The notes under the pieces: generated by a model | Database searches by the model: none | What the model saw: only the letters and a program-made list of their open reading frames with translations | What the model was told of the DNA's origin: nothing | Program-made: the position numbers and the translations under genes | In this document: in pieces, positions 33,609-41,513 of the stretch | Numbering within the stretch: position 1 is the stretch's first letter | Layout: every line of letters starts with the position of its first letter | Assembly: GCF_028882275.1 (NCBI RefSeq) | Contig: NZ_JARBUT010000006.1 | Location: 62,001 to 126,000, forward strand | Length of the DNA stretch: 64,000 nt | Reading direction: 5' to 3' | DNA from: Nocardiopsis sp. N85 | GTDB lineage: Bacteria > Actinomycetota > Actinomycetes > Streptosporangiales > Streptosporangiaceae

Positions 33609-33812
33609 ATGAAGCTGACCTACACCCAGGGCCGGAAGTCACTGCCTGTCGGCAAGCGGGTGAAGTCCGAGCGCTCCCAGGGCGCCACGAACTGCGCGAC
33701 GGCGCTGCTCGACACCACCGGGGTGGTGGAGATGGGCGACACCCAGAACCCGGACCTGGTGCAGCTGGTGTTCCCCGCCGGGGCTTGGACTGCGCTGCGG
33801 GCCGCCGCGTAG
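33609..33812 (+). CDS. DUF397-like small protein
   Basis: The 67-residue protein resembles DUF397 in size and order. The short basic start (MKLTYTQGRKSLPVGKRVKS) precedes the Cys-centred ERSQGATNCATALLDTTGVV, then MGDTQNPDLVQLVF and AGAWTALRAAA. ATG at 33609 has a strong AGGAGG. It has no XRE partner directly upstream, unlike the canonical pair at 30035-31005. It ends 67 bases before the first CRISPR repeat. Confidence 0.65.
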   Translation: MKLTYTQGRKSLPVGKRVKSERSQGATNCATALLDTTGVVEMGDTQNPDLVQLVFPAGAWTALRAAA

Positions 33813-33879
33813 CGGTGAGGTGAGTCTGCCCCCTGAGCGGGGCTGAGGGGCCGGTGGGGGCGCGCCCTCCCACCGGCCC

Positions 33880-34029
33880 GGTCCATCCCCGCGTGCGCGG
33901 GGCTCACAGCACGTGAGCAACCGCCGAGGGATGCCCTGGAGGTCCATCCCCGCGTGCGCGGGGCTCACTCCACGACCTCAGCCGGGTTCTTCAGCGGGAC
34001 CGGTCCATCCCCGCGTGCGCGGGGCTCAC
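33880..34029 (-). CRISPR. Type I-E-like CRISPR mini-array: three repeats, two spacers
   Basis: Identical 28-base repeats at 33880-33907, 33941-33968 and 34002-34029 are separated by 33-base spacers at 33908-33940 and 33969-34001. The stem CCCCGC/GCGGGG and the ATGGACC 3' handle on the minus strand fit type I-E repeats of actinobacteria. Thus the crRNA sense is minus and the leader lies at higher coordinates. No cas gene is adjacent. A fourth, one-mismatch repeat lies at 28084-28111 in the same orientation, about 5.8 kb further along the array direction. Confidence 0.92.
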
Positions 34030-34230
34030 GCTTTTTCACCTGGGAAAACGCAGGCCGTTATCTCCGCTTGACCCAACCCCCAGCGAGCGTCCACGTCCAC
34101 CGACCCTACCGGCAACGCCCACTCGCGAATGCGGCAATACAAACCATTCGCCCATATCGAACGCCACCTCCGCAGAGAGCGAATACCAACGAACGGCATT
34201 CGCACCCCGAACCCATGCGATCGCCCCTAG
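34030..34230 (-). promoter_or_regulatory. CRISPR leader region
   Basis: The stretch next to the 34002-34029 repeat is AT-richer than its surroundings. In array sense it ends CCCAGGTGAAAAAGC at the first repeat, the usual style of I-E leaders. GCGAAT/ATTCGC pairs occur twice (34125/34146 and 34179/34198). The leader being intact suggests the array could still be transcribed and extended. The exact upstream limit is uncertain. Confidence 0.6.
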
Positions 34231-34432
34231 ACTGCACCCACAACTCCATCTCGTGATCCCCCCATCACGAAAAAACGGAGCCGCCCGGTGTTAGCAGCAC
34301 CCGACGGCTCCTGACCTACCTACCTGCACTACCAGGAAGGCGGCTAGGCATGAATCCTAGTCCCATACCCCCGTGCGCCCGAAATCGGGACGCACGACCT
34401 CCCGCCCCCACCCCCCACCCGGGGGTGACACG
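34231..34432. other. Intergenic stretch with inverted repeats before the HTH gene
   Basis: TCGTGAT (34251-34257) and ATCACGA (34264-34270) form a perfect 7-bp pair around six C. GGAGCCG (34277-34283) and CGGCTCC (34305-34311) form another. These could be an operator and a terminator or attenuator for the following gene. No gene is seen. Confidence 0.45.
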
Positions 34433-35734
34433 GTGAAGATCCTCCGCTCCCATCACACCGAACACTTCACCGTCCTACCGAACGCCGCCCTACGCGACCC
34501 CCGTCTCTCCTGGGCCGCGCGCGGGCTCCTGGCCGAACTGCTCTCCCGGCCCCGGAACTGGTGGACCGACGCCGACGCCATGACCCGCCTGGCCAAACGC
34601 CAACGCGGTGAAAACGGAGAAAGCCGCCAAAAGACGCGATCACTATTCCGCGAACTCGAATCCACCGGCTACCTCGCACGCTCCAAGACCCAACGCCCCG
34701 ACGGCACCTGGTCCACCGCCCTGACCCTCCACGACCTTCCCCGAAATGAAGTCACCCCACCCGCTCCGCCCACCCCGAACGAGCATCCCCCCAGCTCGGA
34801 CCGGGGTACCGAAAACCGGCCGCCGGTGGACCGAACGTCGGATTCCCGGCCCTCTTCGGTAAGTAACGACCAACGAAACAACGAGGACGAAAACCCGTCC
34901 GTCCGCAAACCCGTCACCACAGAGGCCACACCCACACCCACACCCGCGCCCGCGCACCCAGCGGAACCGGCGGCCCCGGCCCTCCCGAACTGGGCCCTCG
35001 ACCTGCTGAAGGCGATCCCCGACGGCGCCTTGCGCCACCCCGCCCGCGACCGCCTCACCCTCGCCCGCCGTCTGGCGTCGCTGCACCTCGCGGGTCTCAC
35101 GCAGGAAGAACTCACCCACGCCCTCACCGGTTGGGAGGAGACCCTCGCCCCGTTCGCCGCGCTCTCCACCCGCCTGGCCTCACCGGAGACCGTCCGCGCC
35201 TGGAACACCCGCGCCCCGACCCCGGGCCCCACGTCCCGAGGGTTCGAACGGAACCTGTTCGGCGGTGTCCCCATGGACCGGCTCACCGCACACGCCGACA
35301 CCGGGGACCCCGCCCCACCCGGCTTCACCCTCGACTCCCGGGGCAGGGCCACCGGCACCTGCCCGGACCATCCCACCGTCCGCAACGTCCCCGGGGGCGC
35401 CTGCACGGTGTGCGGACACGTCTGCCGCACCCACCCCTCCGAACCCGTTCACCCACCGGCCGACCGGATCGGGCCGCCCCCACCGGAACGGATCGACCCA
35501 CCGGCGACCGCCCCGGAGATCCCACTCCCGAGCCGTCCCCCCACCGGCACCGACGCCTCGTTCGCCCACCCCAAGTGCGATGACCAGCACTGCAACGCCG
35601 ACAGGACCTCACCCCGCTATCGCATGGTGTTACGCATCGCCCCCACGGGCCGGGACGTCATCGCGGTGCCCTGCCCCACCTGTGGCGAACGCGCCGACCG
35701 GACCGCACCGGCGGCGGCACCGGTCGCGGCGTGA
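34433..35734 (+). CDS. Helix-turn-helix protein of phage/plasmid style with zinc-ribbon-like C-terminus
   Basis: The 433-residue protein starts VKILRSHHTEHFTVLPNAAL. Its N-terminal winged-helix domain of about 105 residues (WAARGLLAELLSRPRNWWTD, KTRSLFRELESTGYLARSKT) is found in actinomycete replication or regulatory proteins of mobile elements. A long Pro/Thr/Glu-rich linker (residues 115-200) leads to a helical middle domain. The C-terminal part has two Cys clusters (CPDHP with CTVCGHVC, and CPTCG) that may bind zinc. A role in replication initiation or element regulation is plausible. GTG at 34433 follows GGGGGTGA. Confidence 0.65.
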   Translation: MKILRSHHTEHFTVLPNAALRDPRLSWAARGLLAELLSRPRNWWTDADAMTRLAKRQRGENGESRQKTRSLFRELESTGYLARSKTQRPDGTWSTALTLHDLPRNEVTPPAPPTPNEHPPSSDRGTENRPPVDRTSDSRPSSVSNDQRNNEDENPSVRKPVTTEATPTPTPAPAHPAEPAAPALPNWALDLLKAIPDGALRHPARDRLTLARRLASLHLAGLTQEELTHALTGWEETLAPFAALSTRLASPETVRAWNTRAPTPGPTSRGFERNLFGGVPMDRLTAHADTGDPAPPGFTLDSRGRATGTCPDHPTVRNVPGGACTVCGHVCRTHPSEPVHPPADRIGPPPPERIDPPATAPEIPLPSRPPTGTDASFAHPKCDDQHCNADRTSPRYRMVLRIAPTGRDVIAVPCPTCGERADRTAPAAAPVAA

Positions 35735-35814
35735 CCCCGCCCCCGAGCGCGCGGGCGGTGAGCGTCGTACGCCCACCGCCCACCGCCCACTCGGGGATCA
35801 CCTCCCGTCCGAGG

Positions 35815-36732
35815 TCAGGGCTTGAGGACGTAACGGCCGCGCACTCCGCCCTCGGCCATGGCGCGGTGGGCTTCGGCCAGCCGGGTCAGCGGCAGAACGG
35901 CGTGCACACGGGCCGGCGGTTGTCCGGACGCGGTCCGGTCGAGCAGCCCGCCCAGCCGCGTGCCGTCCGGCCTCACCGACACGGCGCGCACGTCGATCCC
36001 GCGCTCCGGGGAGGGCACGGCGCTCGGCTGCACACCCACGAAGACCCCGCCGTCGCGGACCAGGGCCAGGCCCTGCTCCTGAAGGGCGGCGGCGTCGGCG
36101 ACCGCGTCCCATCCGGGTGTGGCCCGGTCGGTGAAGTCGGCGCCGAGGCCCCGGACGAACTTCTCGTCCCGGGACCTGGCCAGACCCGTCACCCGCCAGC
36201 CGCGTTCCTGCGCGAACGGGACGACGTACCCTCCGACCGCGCCGGCCGCGCCGGTCACCAACAACCGGCCGCCCCCGGCGGGGGCGTCACCGAGCAGGTC
36301 GACGAGCTGGGCGGCGGTCAACCCGTTGAGCGGGACCGTCGCCGCCGCCACCGGGTCCAGGCCCTCGGGCACGACGGCGATGTCGGCGGCCGGTACGACG
36401 ACCTGCTCCGCGTAGGTGCCGAAGTCGCGGTCGAGGCCGCCCACCAGGCCCGCGACGGGGGTGCCTGCGGTCAGGTCCACGTCGGGTCCGACGGCGACGA
36501 TGGTGCCGGCGAAGTCCCAGCCCAGACCGGTGTGCTCGGGCTGGTCGATGAAGCCCAGAGAGTGGAAGTAGCCGCTCGCGACCGCGAGGTCGACGGGATT
36601 GACCGAGGCCGCCGCGATCTCGACCCGGACCTCGCCGGGGCCGGGTTCGCGGACGGGGAGGTCGATGACCTCGACCGAGACGGAGTCGTTCGGGGTGCGG
36701 ACGACGGCGGCACGGAAGGTGGGGACACCCAT
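35815..36732 (-). CDS. Zinc-independent quinone oxidoreductase (MDR family)
   Basis: The 305-residue medium-chain dehydrogenase/reductase has a GroES-like N-terminal domain (VREPGPGEVRVEIAAASVNPVD, then HTGLGWDFAGTIVAVG). A Rossmann domain with LLVTGAAGAVGGYVVPFA near residue 160 follows. The Cys and His zinc ligands of alcohol dehydrogenases are absent, so it belongs with NADPH:quinone reductases. It is transcribed divergently from an HxlR regulator and shares a 20-bp palindrome with it, so electrophile- or quinone-induced expression is likely. Confidence 0.88.
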   Translation of the reverse strand: MGVPTFRAAVVRTPNDSVSVEVIDLPVREPGPGEVRVEIAAASVNPVDLAVASGYFHSLGFIDQPEHTGLGWDFAGTIVAVGPDVDLTAGTPVAGLVGGLDRDFGTYAEQVVVPAADIAVVPEGLDPVAAATVPLNGLTAAQLVDLLGDAPAGGGRLLVTGAAGAVGGYVVPFAQERGWRVTGLARSRDEKFVRGLGADFTDRATPGWDAVADAAALQEQGLALVRDGGVFVGVQPSAVPSPERGIDVRAVSVRPDGTRLGGLLDRTASGQPPARVHAVLPLTRLAEAHRAMAEGGVRGRYVLKP

Positions 36733-36806
36733 GGTCGTACTCCTCGGGGTCTTGCGCTCGGAGGCTGTCGCACATCACTCTGGTGGGGTAACTCTCCAAT
36801 GGGAAG

Positions 36807-36826
36807 TACGCACTCGGAAGTGCGTA
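36807..36826. promoter_or_regulatory. HxlR-type palindromic operator
   Basis: TACGCACT and AGTGCGTA form a perfect 20-bp palindrome with a four-base centre in the 123-base divergent promoter between the quinone oxidoreductase and its HxlR regulator. Binding here could control both genes. Confidence 0.65.
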
Positions 36827-36855
36827 GCCCACCCACGAGTAGGAAGGGGCGGTCG

Positions 36856-37299
36856 GTGGCGACGATGACCGCGGCGCAGAGGCGGGCGATGGCGAAGGAG
36901 GAGTACGACGCGTTCCTGGCGATGTGTCCCAGTCGGCAGTTGCTCGACCGGATCTCCGACAAGTGGGTCACCCTGGTCCTGACCGCGCTCGGCGACGACT
37001 GTCGGGAACCGGCCGAGGGCGGGAGCACGGACGGTCCACGGCCGATGCGCTACTCCGAGCTGTCCCGCCGGTTGGCCGGGATCAGCCAGAAGATGCTCAC
37101 CCAGACGTTGCGCTCCCTCGAACGCGATGGCCTCGTCTCCCGCACCGTGACGCCGACCGTGCCGGTCACGGTCACGTACGAGCTGACCGAACTGGGGCTC
37201 TCGCTCCACGGCATGATCCGCGGCGTCAAGCGGTGGGCCGAGGCGAACATGAGCGAGGTGCTCGCGAACCGCGCGGAGTACGACGCGCGTGCCGTGTGA
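36856..37299 (+). CDS. HxlR-family transcriptional regulator
   Basis: The 147-residue winged-helix protein has the HxlR core: AMCPSRQLLDRISDKWVTLVL with the early Cys, then YSELSRRLAGISQKMLTQTL, LERDGLVSR and VTYELTELGLSL. An insertion of about 15 residues (CREPAEGGSTDGPRP) before the recognition helix is longer than usual and contains a second Cys. GTG at 36856 follows AAGG; ATG at 36865 is an alternative. It probably represses the divergent quinone oxidoreductase. Confidence 0.9.
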   Translation: MATMTAAQRRAMAKEEYDAFLAMCPSRQLLDRISDKWVTLVLTALGDDCREPAEGGSTDGPRPMRYSELSRRLAGISQKMLTQTLRSLERDGLVSRTVTPTVPVTVTYELTELGLSLHGMIRGVKRWAEANMSEVLANRAEYDARAV

Positions 37300-37603
37300 G
37301 CCGCGAGGCGTGCGGTGTCGCCGAGGTCCGCCCCTGAGGCCGGGGAGGACGGGGAGGCCGGAGGGCGGTCCGCGCGGCCCCGGGTACCGGTGGGACAACG
37401 CCCGGCGTTCGACCGGAACGGGCACGCATGACCACCGCCCCGTTCCGGACACCGCGACGCGACGTCCCCACCGGTCCGGCCCGAGCGACGAGCACGCCCC
37501 GGGCGTGCTCGGGCCGGCGGGCGGACCAGGGGAGCGGAGGCGCTCCGCCTGCGCCCACCGGTGGGCGCGGGCGTGTACGCCGGCAGGCCCGCTCGCGCGG
37601 GTG
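37300..37603. other. Intergenic region with inverted repeats
   Basis: This 304-base stretch contains an 11-bp inverted repeat CGAGCACGCCC / GGGCGTGCTCG at 37489-37511 and shorter palindromes after it (GGAGCGGAGGCGCTCC-like and GCGCCCACCGGTGGGCGC). They probably terminate both converging genes. No gene is seen. Confidence 0.45.
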
Positions 37604-38116
37604 TCAGGGGACCGAGGGGTCCGCGCGGCGGCCCGTCCCCCCTCGTTCGGACGGACGGAACCTCCACGCGGCCAGACCGAAGGCGAGCCCACCGACCAGG
37701 AACCAGGGGTTCCACAGCAGCAGCGTCCACAGTCGCTGCTCCGGGCTCACGTCCACGACCCGGCCCGACGTGTCGATCAGCAACAGCACCTCGACGGCGA
37801 TGCCGCGCAACGACAGCACGGCACACGCGCACCATCCCAGGGCCCTGATCACCCACCCCGCAGGACCCCGGTGCCGCGGGCCGGCGAGAAGCCATCCCAG
37901 GACACCGCCCGCGAGGCACAGCACTCCCACGCCCCACAGACCCACCGCCACGAACCACAGGGGGCGCTCCTCGGCCAGGGGTCCGGCGGAGACGGCGAGC
38001 CCCCGGCCGCCGCCCATCCCCCAGTGGAAATGCGGCACCGCGAAAGCGATCGCCCAGACGCACGCGATACGCCCCCACGCCCCCGGCCTCGTCACGCCCC
38101 TCCGACCTTCACGCAT
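37604..38116 (-). CDS. Four-segment membrane protein (DUF3995-like)
   Basis: The about 170-residue integral membrane protein has hydrophobic stretches that read as four helices. The first, IACVWAIAFAVPHFHWGMGGG, has the His/Trp-rich start seen in DUF3995 proteins. The second is LWFVAVGLWGVGVLCLAGGV, the third WVIRALGWCACAVLSLRGIA, and the last LLLWNPWFLVGGLAFGLAA. No function is known for the family. The start is uncertain: ATG at 38116, 38128 or 38152 are all in frame and none has a strong ribosome site. Confidence 0.65.
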   Translation of the reverse strand: MREGRRGVTRPGAWGRIACVWAIAFAVPHFHWGMGGGRGLAVSAGPLAEERPLWFVAVGLWGVGVLCLAGGVLGWLLAGPRHRGPAGWVIRALGWCACAVLSLRGIAVEVLLLIDTSGRVVDVSPEQRLWTLLLWNPWFLVGGLAFGLAAWRFRPSERGGTGRRADPSVP

Positions 38117-38197
38117 GACGCGAAGCATCCCACCGTCACGGAACGCCGCCATCCGCCGCCCCCGGGGGGGACGGCGGATCGGACCCGGCTCCGTCCT

Positions 38198-39355
38198 CTA
38201 GCTCTCGACTGTTCCGACGATGGCCCCCGCGTCCGCGATGTGCAGGACCGCGTCGACCCCGGCGACGGTCGCCTCCTCAAGGGGGAAGTAACCCTTCTCC
38301 GGAGTGGTGCCGGTCCGGGTCCGGGCGGGAGCGAGTCCCGTGGCCGCCCTCAACCCCCACGTGGCGATGTCGCCCTGGAGCGCACCCTCGTAGGTGTCCG
38401 CCTCCGGTTCCCCGAGCCCCAGGCCCTCGCTGCGCCCCAGGCTGCCCGCGACACACGCGTACCGCTCACCCACGAGCGATCCCACGATGGCACCGGCCGA
38501 GAACCAGTCCAGGTCCTCGTCCCCGAACCGCCAGACGCTCGGGGTCCTTCGAAGGTGCAGGTTGTGGGTGAAGACCAGCGTCGCCCCGCGCTCCGCCTCG
38601 ATGTCCCGGATGTCCAGGAGGTTCTCGGCCATGAGCGCGTCCCGGGTGGCGATCTGGGCGCGCAACCGGACGGCCTGTTCGGGGTGCCGCGCACACTGCT
38701 CGTGGTAGCGCAGCAGGCCGATACCGGCCGTGAGACGGGTCCGGGTCCTGGACCACTCGGCACGTGAGGTCGCCGCGATCAGCTCCGGGGCGCGCGCGTA
38801 GAGCTCGCCGAGCATGCCGTCGGCGATCACCCGCAGCCGGACCGCCTCCTCCGTGATCCCCGGTGACATGGTCGGGTCCATGACCGCCTCCGCGCGACTC
38901 CACCGTTCGTCGTCACCGGTCAGGCCCGCGATGTCGAGGTCGAGCCCCAGACGGTCACGGGCGTACTCCAGGTATCCCCGGGGACTCGGCGCGCTGAAGT
39001 TCTCCCCCGGGGTGTCGAAGCCGTGGAAGGCGATCCGCTCTTCGGCCGGCCGGTCCTCGTTGTACTCGCGCAGCCAGGCGACCAGCCGCCGGTTGGCGTC
39101 CAGTTCCCCGAAGTCGTGCGAGAAGCCCTCCTCCAGCACCCGATCGAGGTCCCCCGCTCCGCCTCGCACGAAATCGTTCACGGAGAGCGCGGCCACACGG
39201 TCGATCTCGATGGCGATCGACCGGAACCCGAGGTCGACGAGTCGGACGAGCAGTTCGTTGCGGACCAGCCCGAAGGCCGGTTCCCGGTGTGTCGGCTCGC
39301 CCAGGGCCAACAGCTCACATGACGCGGGCACGAAGTCTCGAATGTCCTGATCCAT
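38198..39355 (-). CDS. Erythromycin-esterase-family protein
   Basis: The 385-residue protein belongs to the Ere family that linearises macrolides by opening the lactone ring. Visible blocks are LLALGEPTHREPAFGLVRN (start of the fold, with the family Glu and His), IAIEIDRVAALSVNDF, FHGFDTPGENFSA and TLVFTHNLHLRRTPSVWRFG. Many members are not proven resistance enzymes. ATG at 39353-39355 is used; TTG at 39362-39364 has AAGGA five bases upstream and is a real alternative. It is divergent from a TioE-like regulator with a shared inverted repeat. Confidence 0.85.
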   Translation of the reverse strand: MDQDIRDFVPASCELLALGEPTHREPAFGLVRNELLVRLVDLGFRSIAIEIDRVAALSVNDFVRGGAGDLDRVLEEGFSHDFGELDANRRLVAWLREYNEDRPAEERIAFHGFDTPGENFSAPSPRGYLEYARDRLGLDLDIAGLTGDDERWSRAEAVMDPTMSPGITEEAVRLRVIADGMLGELYARAPELIAATSRAEWSRTRTRLTAGIGLLRYHEQCARHPEQAVRLRAQIATRDALMAENLLDIRDIEAERGATLVFTHNLHLRRTPSVWRFGDEDLDWFSAGAIVGSLVGERYACVAGSLGRSEGLGLGEPEADTYEGALQGDIATWGLRAATGLAPARTRTGTTPEKGYFPLEEATVAGVDAVLHIADAGAIVGTVES

Positions 39356-39357
39356 GA

Positions 39358-39391
39358 GTCTCAAGCGTATCCTTGAAAGAACGGTTGAGAC
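39358..39391. promoter_or_regulatory. Inverted repeat in the esterase / TioE divergent promoter
   Basis: GTCTCAA (39358-39364) and TTGAGAC (39385-39391) are perfect inverted arms separated by 20 bases. TCAAG and CTTGA form a smaller pair in the same stretch. A dyad across the promoter spacer is typical for MerR-type activators. Confidence 0.6.
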
Positions 39392-39449
39392 CTGATCCGT
39401 TCCTACCTCACCTTTCTTCCGTCAAGCCTCAAAGCGGAGACAACCCTTC

Positions 39450-40205
39450 GTGCGACCATCCGACCTCGCCCACGAACACGGCATCTCGACCCAGGCGGTC
39501 CGCAACCACGAGCGGGACGGGTTCATCCCGCCCGCCGAGCGCACCCGGAGCGGCCACCGGATCTACACCGAGGTGCACGCGGCGGCACTGCGCGCCCACC
39601 TCTCCCTCGTCCGTGCGTACGGCCACCCGCCCGCCGGCCGGATCATGCACGCGCTCCACGAGGACCGGCTCGATGACGCCCTGGCGGTCATCGACCACGG
39701 CCACGAACGGCTGCTCCGCGACCGGGCCACCCTCGCCGCGGTGCGGGAGTCGGTGGATCACCTGACGGCGGGGGCCGACTCCACCCCGGAGCGTTCACCG
39801 GCCGGCCGCACCCGGACCATCGGCGAACTCGCGCACCGGCTCGACGTCACCCCGGCGACCCTGCGCAACTGGGGGGACGCCGGCATCCTCGTTCCCGAAC
39901 GCGATCCCGCCACCGGATACCGCGTCTTCCGCGCGGAGGACGTCCGTGACGCCGAACTCGCCCACCTGCTCCGACGCGGGGGCTACCCGCTGGACCACGT
40001 ACGCACCGTGGTCGGGCAGGTCCGAACGGCCGGCGGCACCGACGCGCTGTTCGCGTCCCTGAGCGATTGGCGGCGGAGGCTGACCGCGCAGGGCCTCGCC
40101 ATGCTCGACGCCGCCGCCCATCTCAGCCGCTATCTGGTCCTGCTCGACCTCGGCGAGGACGTTCGGGCCGACCGCTCTCCGAGGGGGCGCGGAACGACCG
40201 TCTGA
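39450..40205 (+). CDS. TioE/MerR-family transcriptional regulator
   Basis: The 251-residue protein carries two MerR-like DNA-binding domains in tandem. The first is at the N-terminus (MRPSDLAHEHGISTQAVRNHE with the wing SGHRIYTEVHAAALR). The second starts near residue 120 (IGELAHRLDVTPATLRNWGDAG with TGYRVFRAEDVRDAELAHLL). This double arrangement is the TioE family, known beside thiocoraline resistance genes. Divergence from the erythromycin-esterase gene suggests drug-responsive control. GTG at 39450 follows GGAGA. Confidence 0.88.
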   Translation: MRPSDLAHEHGISTQAVRNHERDGFIPPAERTRSGHRIYTEVHAAALRAHLSLVRAYGHPPAGRIMHALHEDRLDDALAVIDHGHERLLRDRATLAAVRESVDHLTAGADSTPERSPAGRTRTIGELAHRLDVTPATLRNWGDAGILVPERDPATGYRVFRAEDVRDAELAHLLRRGGYPLDHVRTVVGQVRTAGGTDALFASLSDWRRRLTAQGLAMLDAAAHLSRYLVLLDLGEDVRADRSPRGRGTTV

Positions 40206-40405
40206 GATGGCGCGCCCCGGTGGCGCCCAAGAACGGGAGGCCGTCGCCACGGCGCGCGAGGACCCCGCGCCCGTCCGTGTTCCCGGGGACGCGGTCGGGA
40301 GACGGAGGTCCACCCGACCGGGAGGACCCGAGATCTGACCGATGCGTCCCAGCCGCGTTCGGCGCACACTCGGTGAGACGGCGATCACCCCTCGGAGGGA
40401 AGCTC

Positions 40406-41209
40406 ATGAACGTTCCGGAAGTGCGCATCTTCGACATCATGGCCTGCGACGTCTACTGGGACTTCGACGGAACCCCGCTGCCCAGGGAACAGCACAAGTT
40501 CCTGGTCTCCTTCCATCCGACCCCGGGCGTGCCCACCCCCGAACTCGTGGAGTCCATCACCGCGCGAGGCCCGGACGGGTACGAGGTGGTGTTCGGCGAC
40601 CAGCGGTTCACCGCCGCCAACACCAACGGCCACATCTACGACCGCACCCTCGACCACTACTGGTACATGGTCAACCTGCCCACGGGCTTCCTGCCCGAGG
40701 GCGAGTACACCATCGAGGTGCTCTGCATCGACGGCCGGGTGCTGCGCAAGTCGCGCACGCACAGCGCGACCACCTCACGAGAGCTGGTCGAGCACTACAA
40801 GAACGATCGCGAGCGCGTCCTGGCCTCCTACTCGCCCTCCGGCGGGGAGGTCCTGGACCGGGTGCCCGTGTCGGGTGAGCTGCGCTGCGACTGGGCGACC
40901 CTGGACGGCTTCGGGGGCCCGGACGCCTACTACATCCACCGGCTGGCCGAGGGCGGATCGGCCAAGGAGTTCGACACCCAGAACCTCACGTGGTGGGACA
41001 ACATCTTCGTGCAGCGTCTACGGGGCGAGGAGCGGGCCGGGCTCAACCGGGGCGGCGTCGACGTCCACGCCGATCTGAGGCCCGAGACCACGTACTCCTA
41101 CTTCGTGGAGATCACCGACGCCAACGCCCAGAGCGAGACCAACATCTGCGTCTTCCAGCCGCACCAGGTCTTCCGGACCCCGGCGCGGGTCACCTCGGCG
41201 GTGGGCTGA
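40406..41209 (+). CDS. Hypothetical protein, probably beta-sandwich
   Basis: I do not recognise this 267-residue protein. ATG at 40406 has a strong GGAGGGA site. It lacks a signal peptide. The sequence alternates beta-like stretches (VRIFDIMACDVYWDFDGTPL, YTIEVLCIDGRVLRKSRTH) and ends with a fibronectin-like pattern (LRPETTYSYFVEITDANAQS). The middle portion DWATLDGFGGPDAYYIHRLAEG is Tyr-rich. It stands alone downstream of the TioE gene. Confidence 0.6.
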   Translation: MNVPEVRIFDIMACDVYWDFDGTPLPREQHKFLVSFHPTPGVPTPELVESITARGPDGYEVVFGDQRFTAANTNGHIYDRTLDHYWYMVNLPTGFLPEGEYTIEVLCIDGRVLRKSRTHSATTSRELVEHYKNDRERVLASYSPSGGEVLDRVPVSGELRCDWATLDGFGGPDAYYIHRLAEGGSAKEFDTQNLTWWDNIFVQRLRGEERAGLNRGGVDVHADLRPETTYSYFVEITDANAQSETNICVFQPHQVFRTPARVTSAVG

Positions 41210-41513
41210 CCGGGGGTCGTCCGGCGCGGGTGGCCGTGCGAGCGCCGCGCCGGACGCCCTCGTCGTGCGACCCGTCCCGGACACCGCCGAAGCCGACGCG
41301 GACCGAGGAGGGCCCTCGCCCTCTCCTCGTGTCCACCACGCGCCCACACCCCCGTGAGCACGACCGTGCCGGGCCCGCCCGCCGCCGAGGGCCGGGGCCC
41401 GGTGGGTCCCCGAGGCCGCGTGCGTGGACGGCGTCGGTGGAGCGCCGGCGCTCCACCGACGCCGTCCGACCGCCCACCGGCCCGGCACCGTCGACCGGCC
41501 GGTCGGACCCCGT
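41210..41513. terminator. Convergent-gene terminator region with a 42-bp perfect palindrome
   Basis: At 41426-41467 two 21-bp arms (starting GGACGGCGTCGGTGGAGCGC) are exact reverse complements with no loop. Outer partly matching arms (GGTGGG near 41401, CCCACCGG near 41473) extend the dyad. A 14-bp palindrome CGACCGGCCGGTCG follows at 41492-41505. It separates the converging hypothetical and TIGR01777 genes. No gene is seen. Confidence 0.75.
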
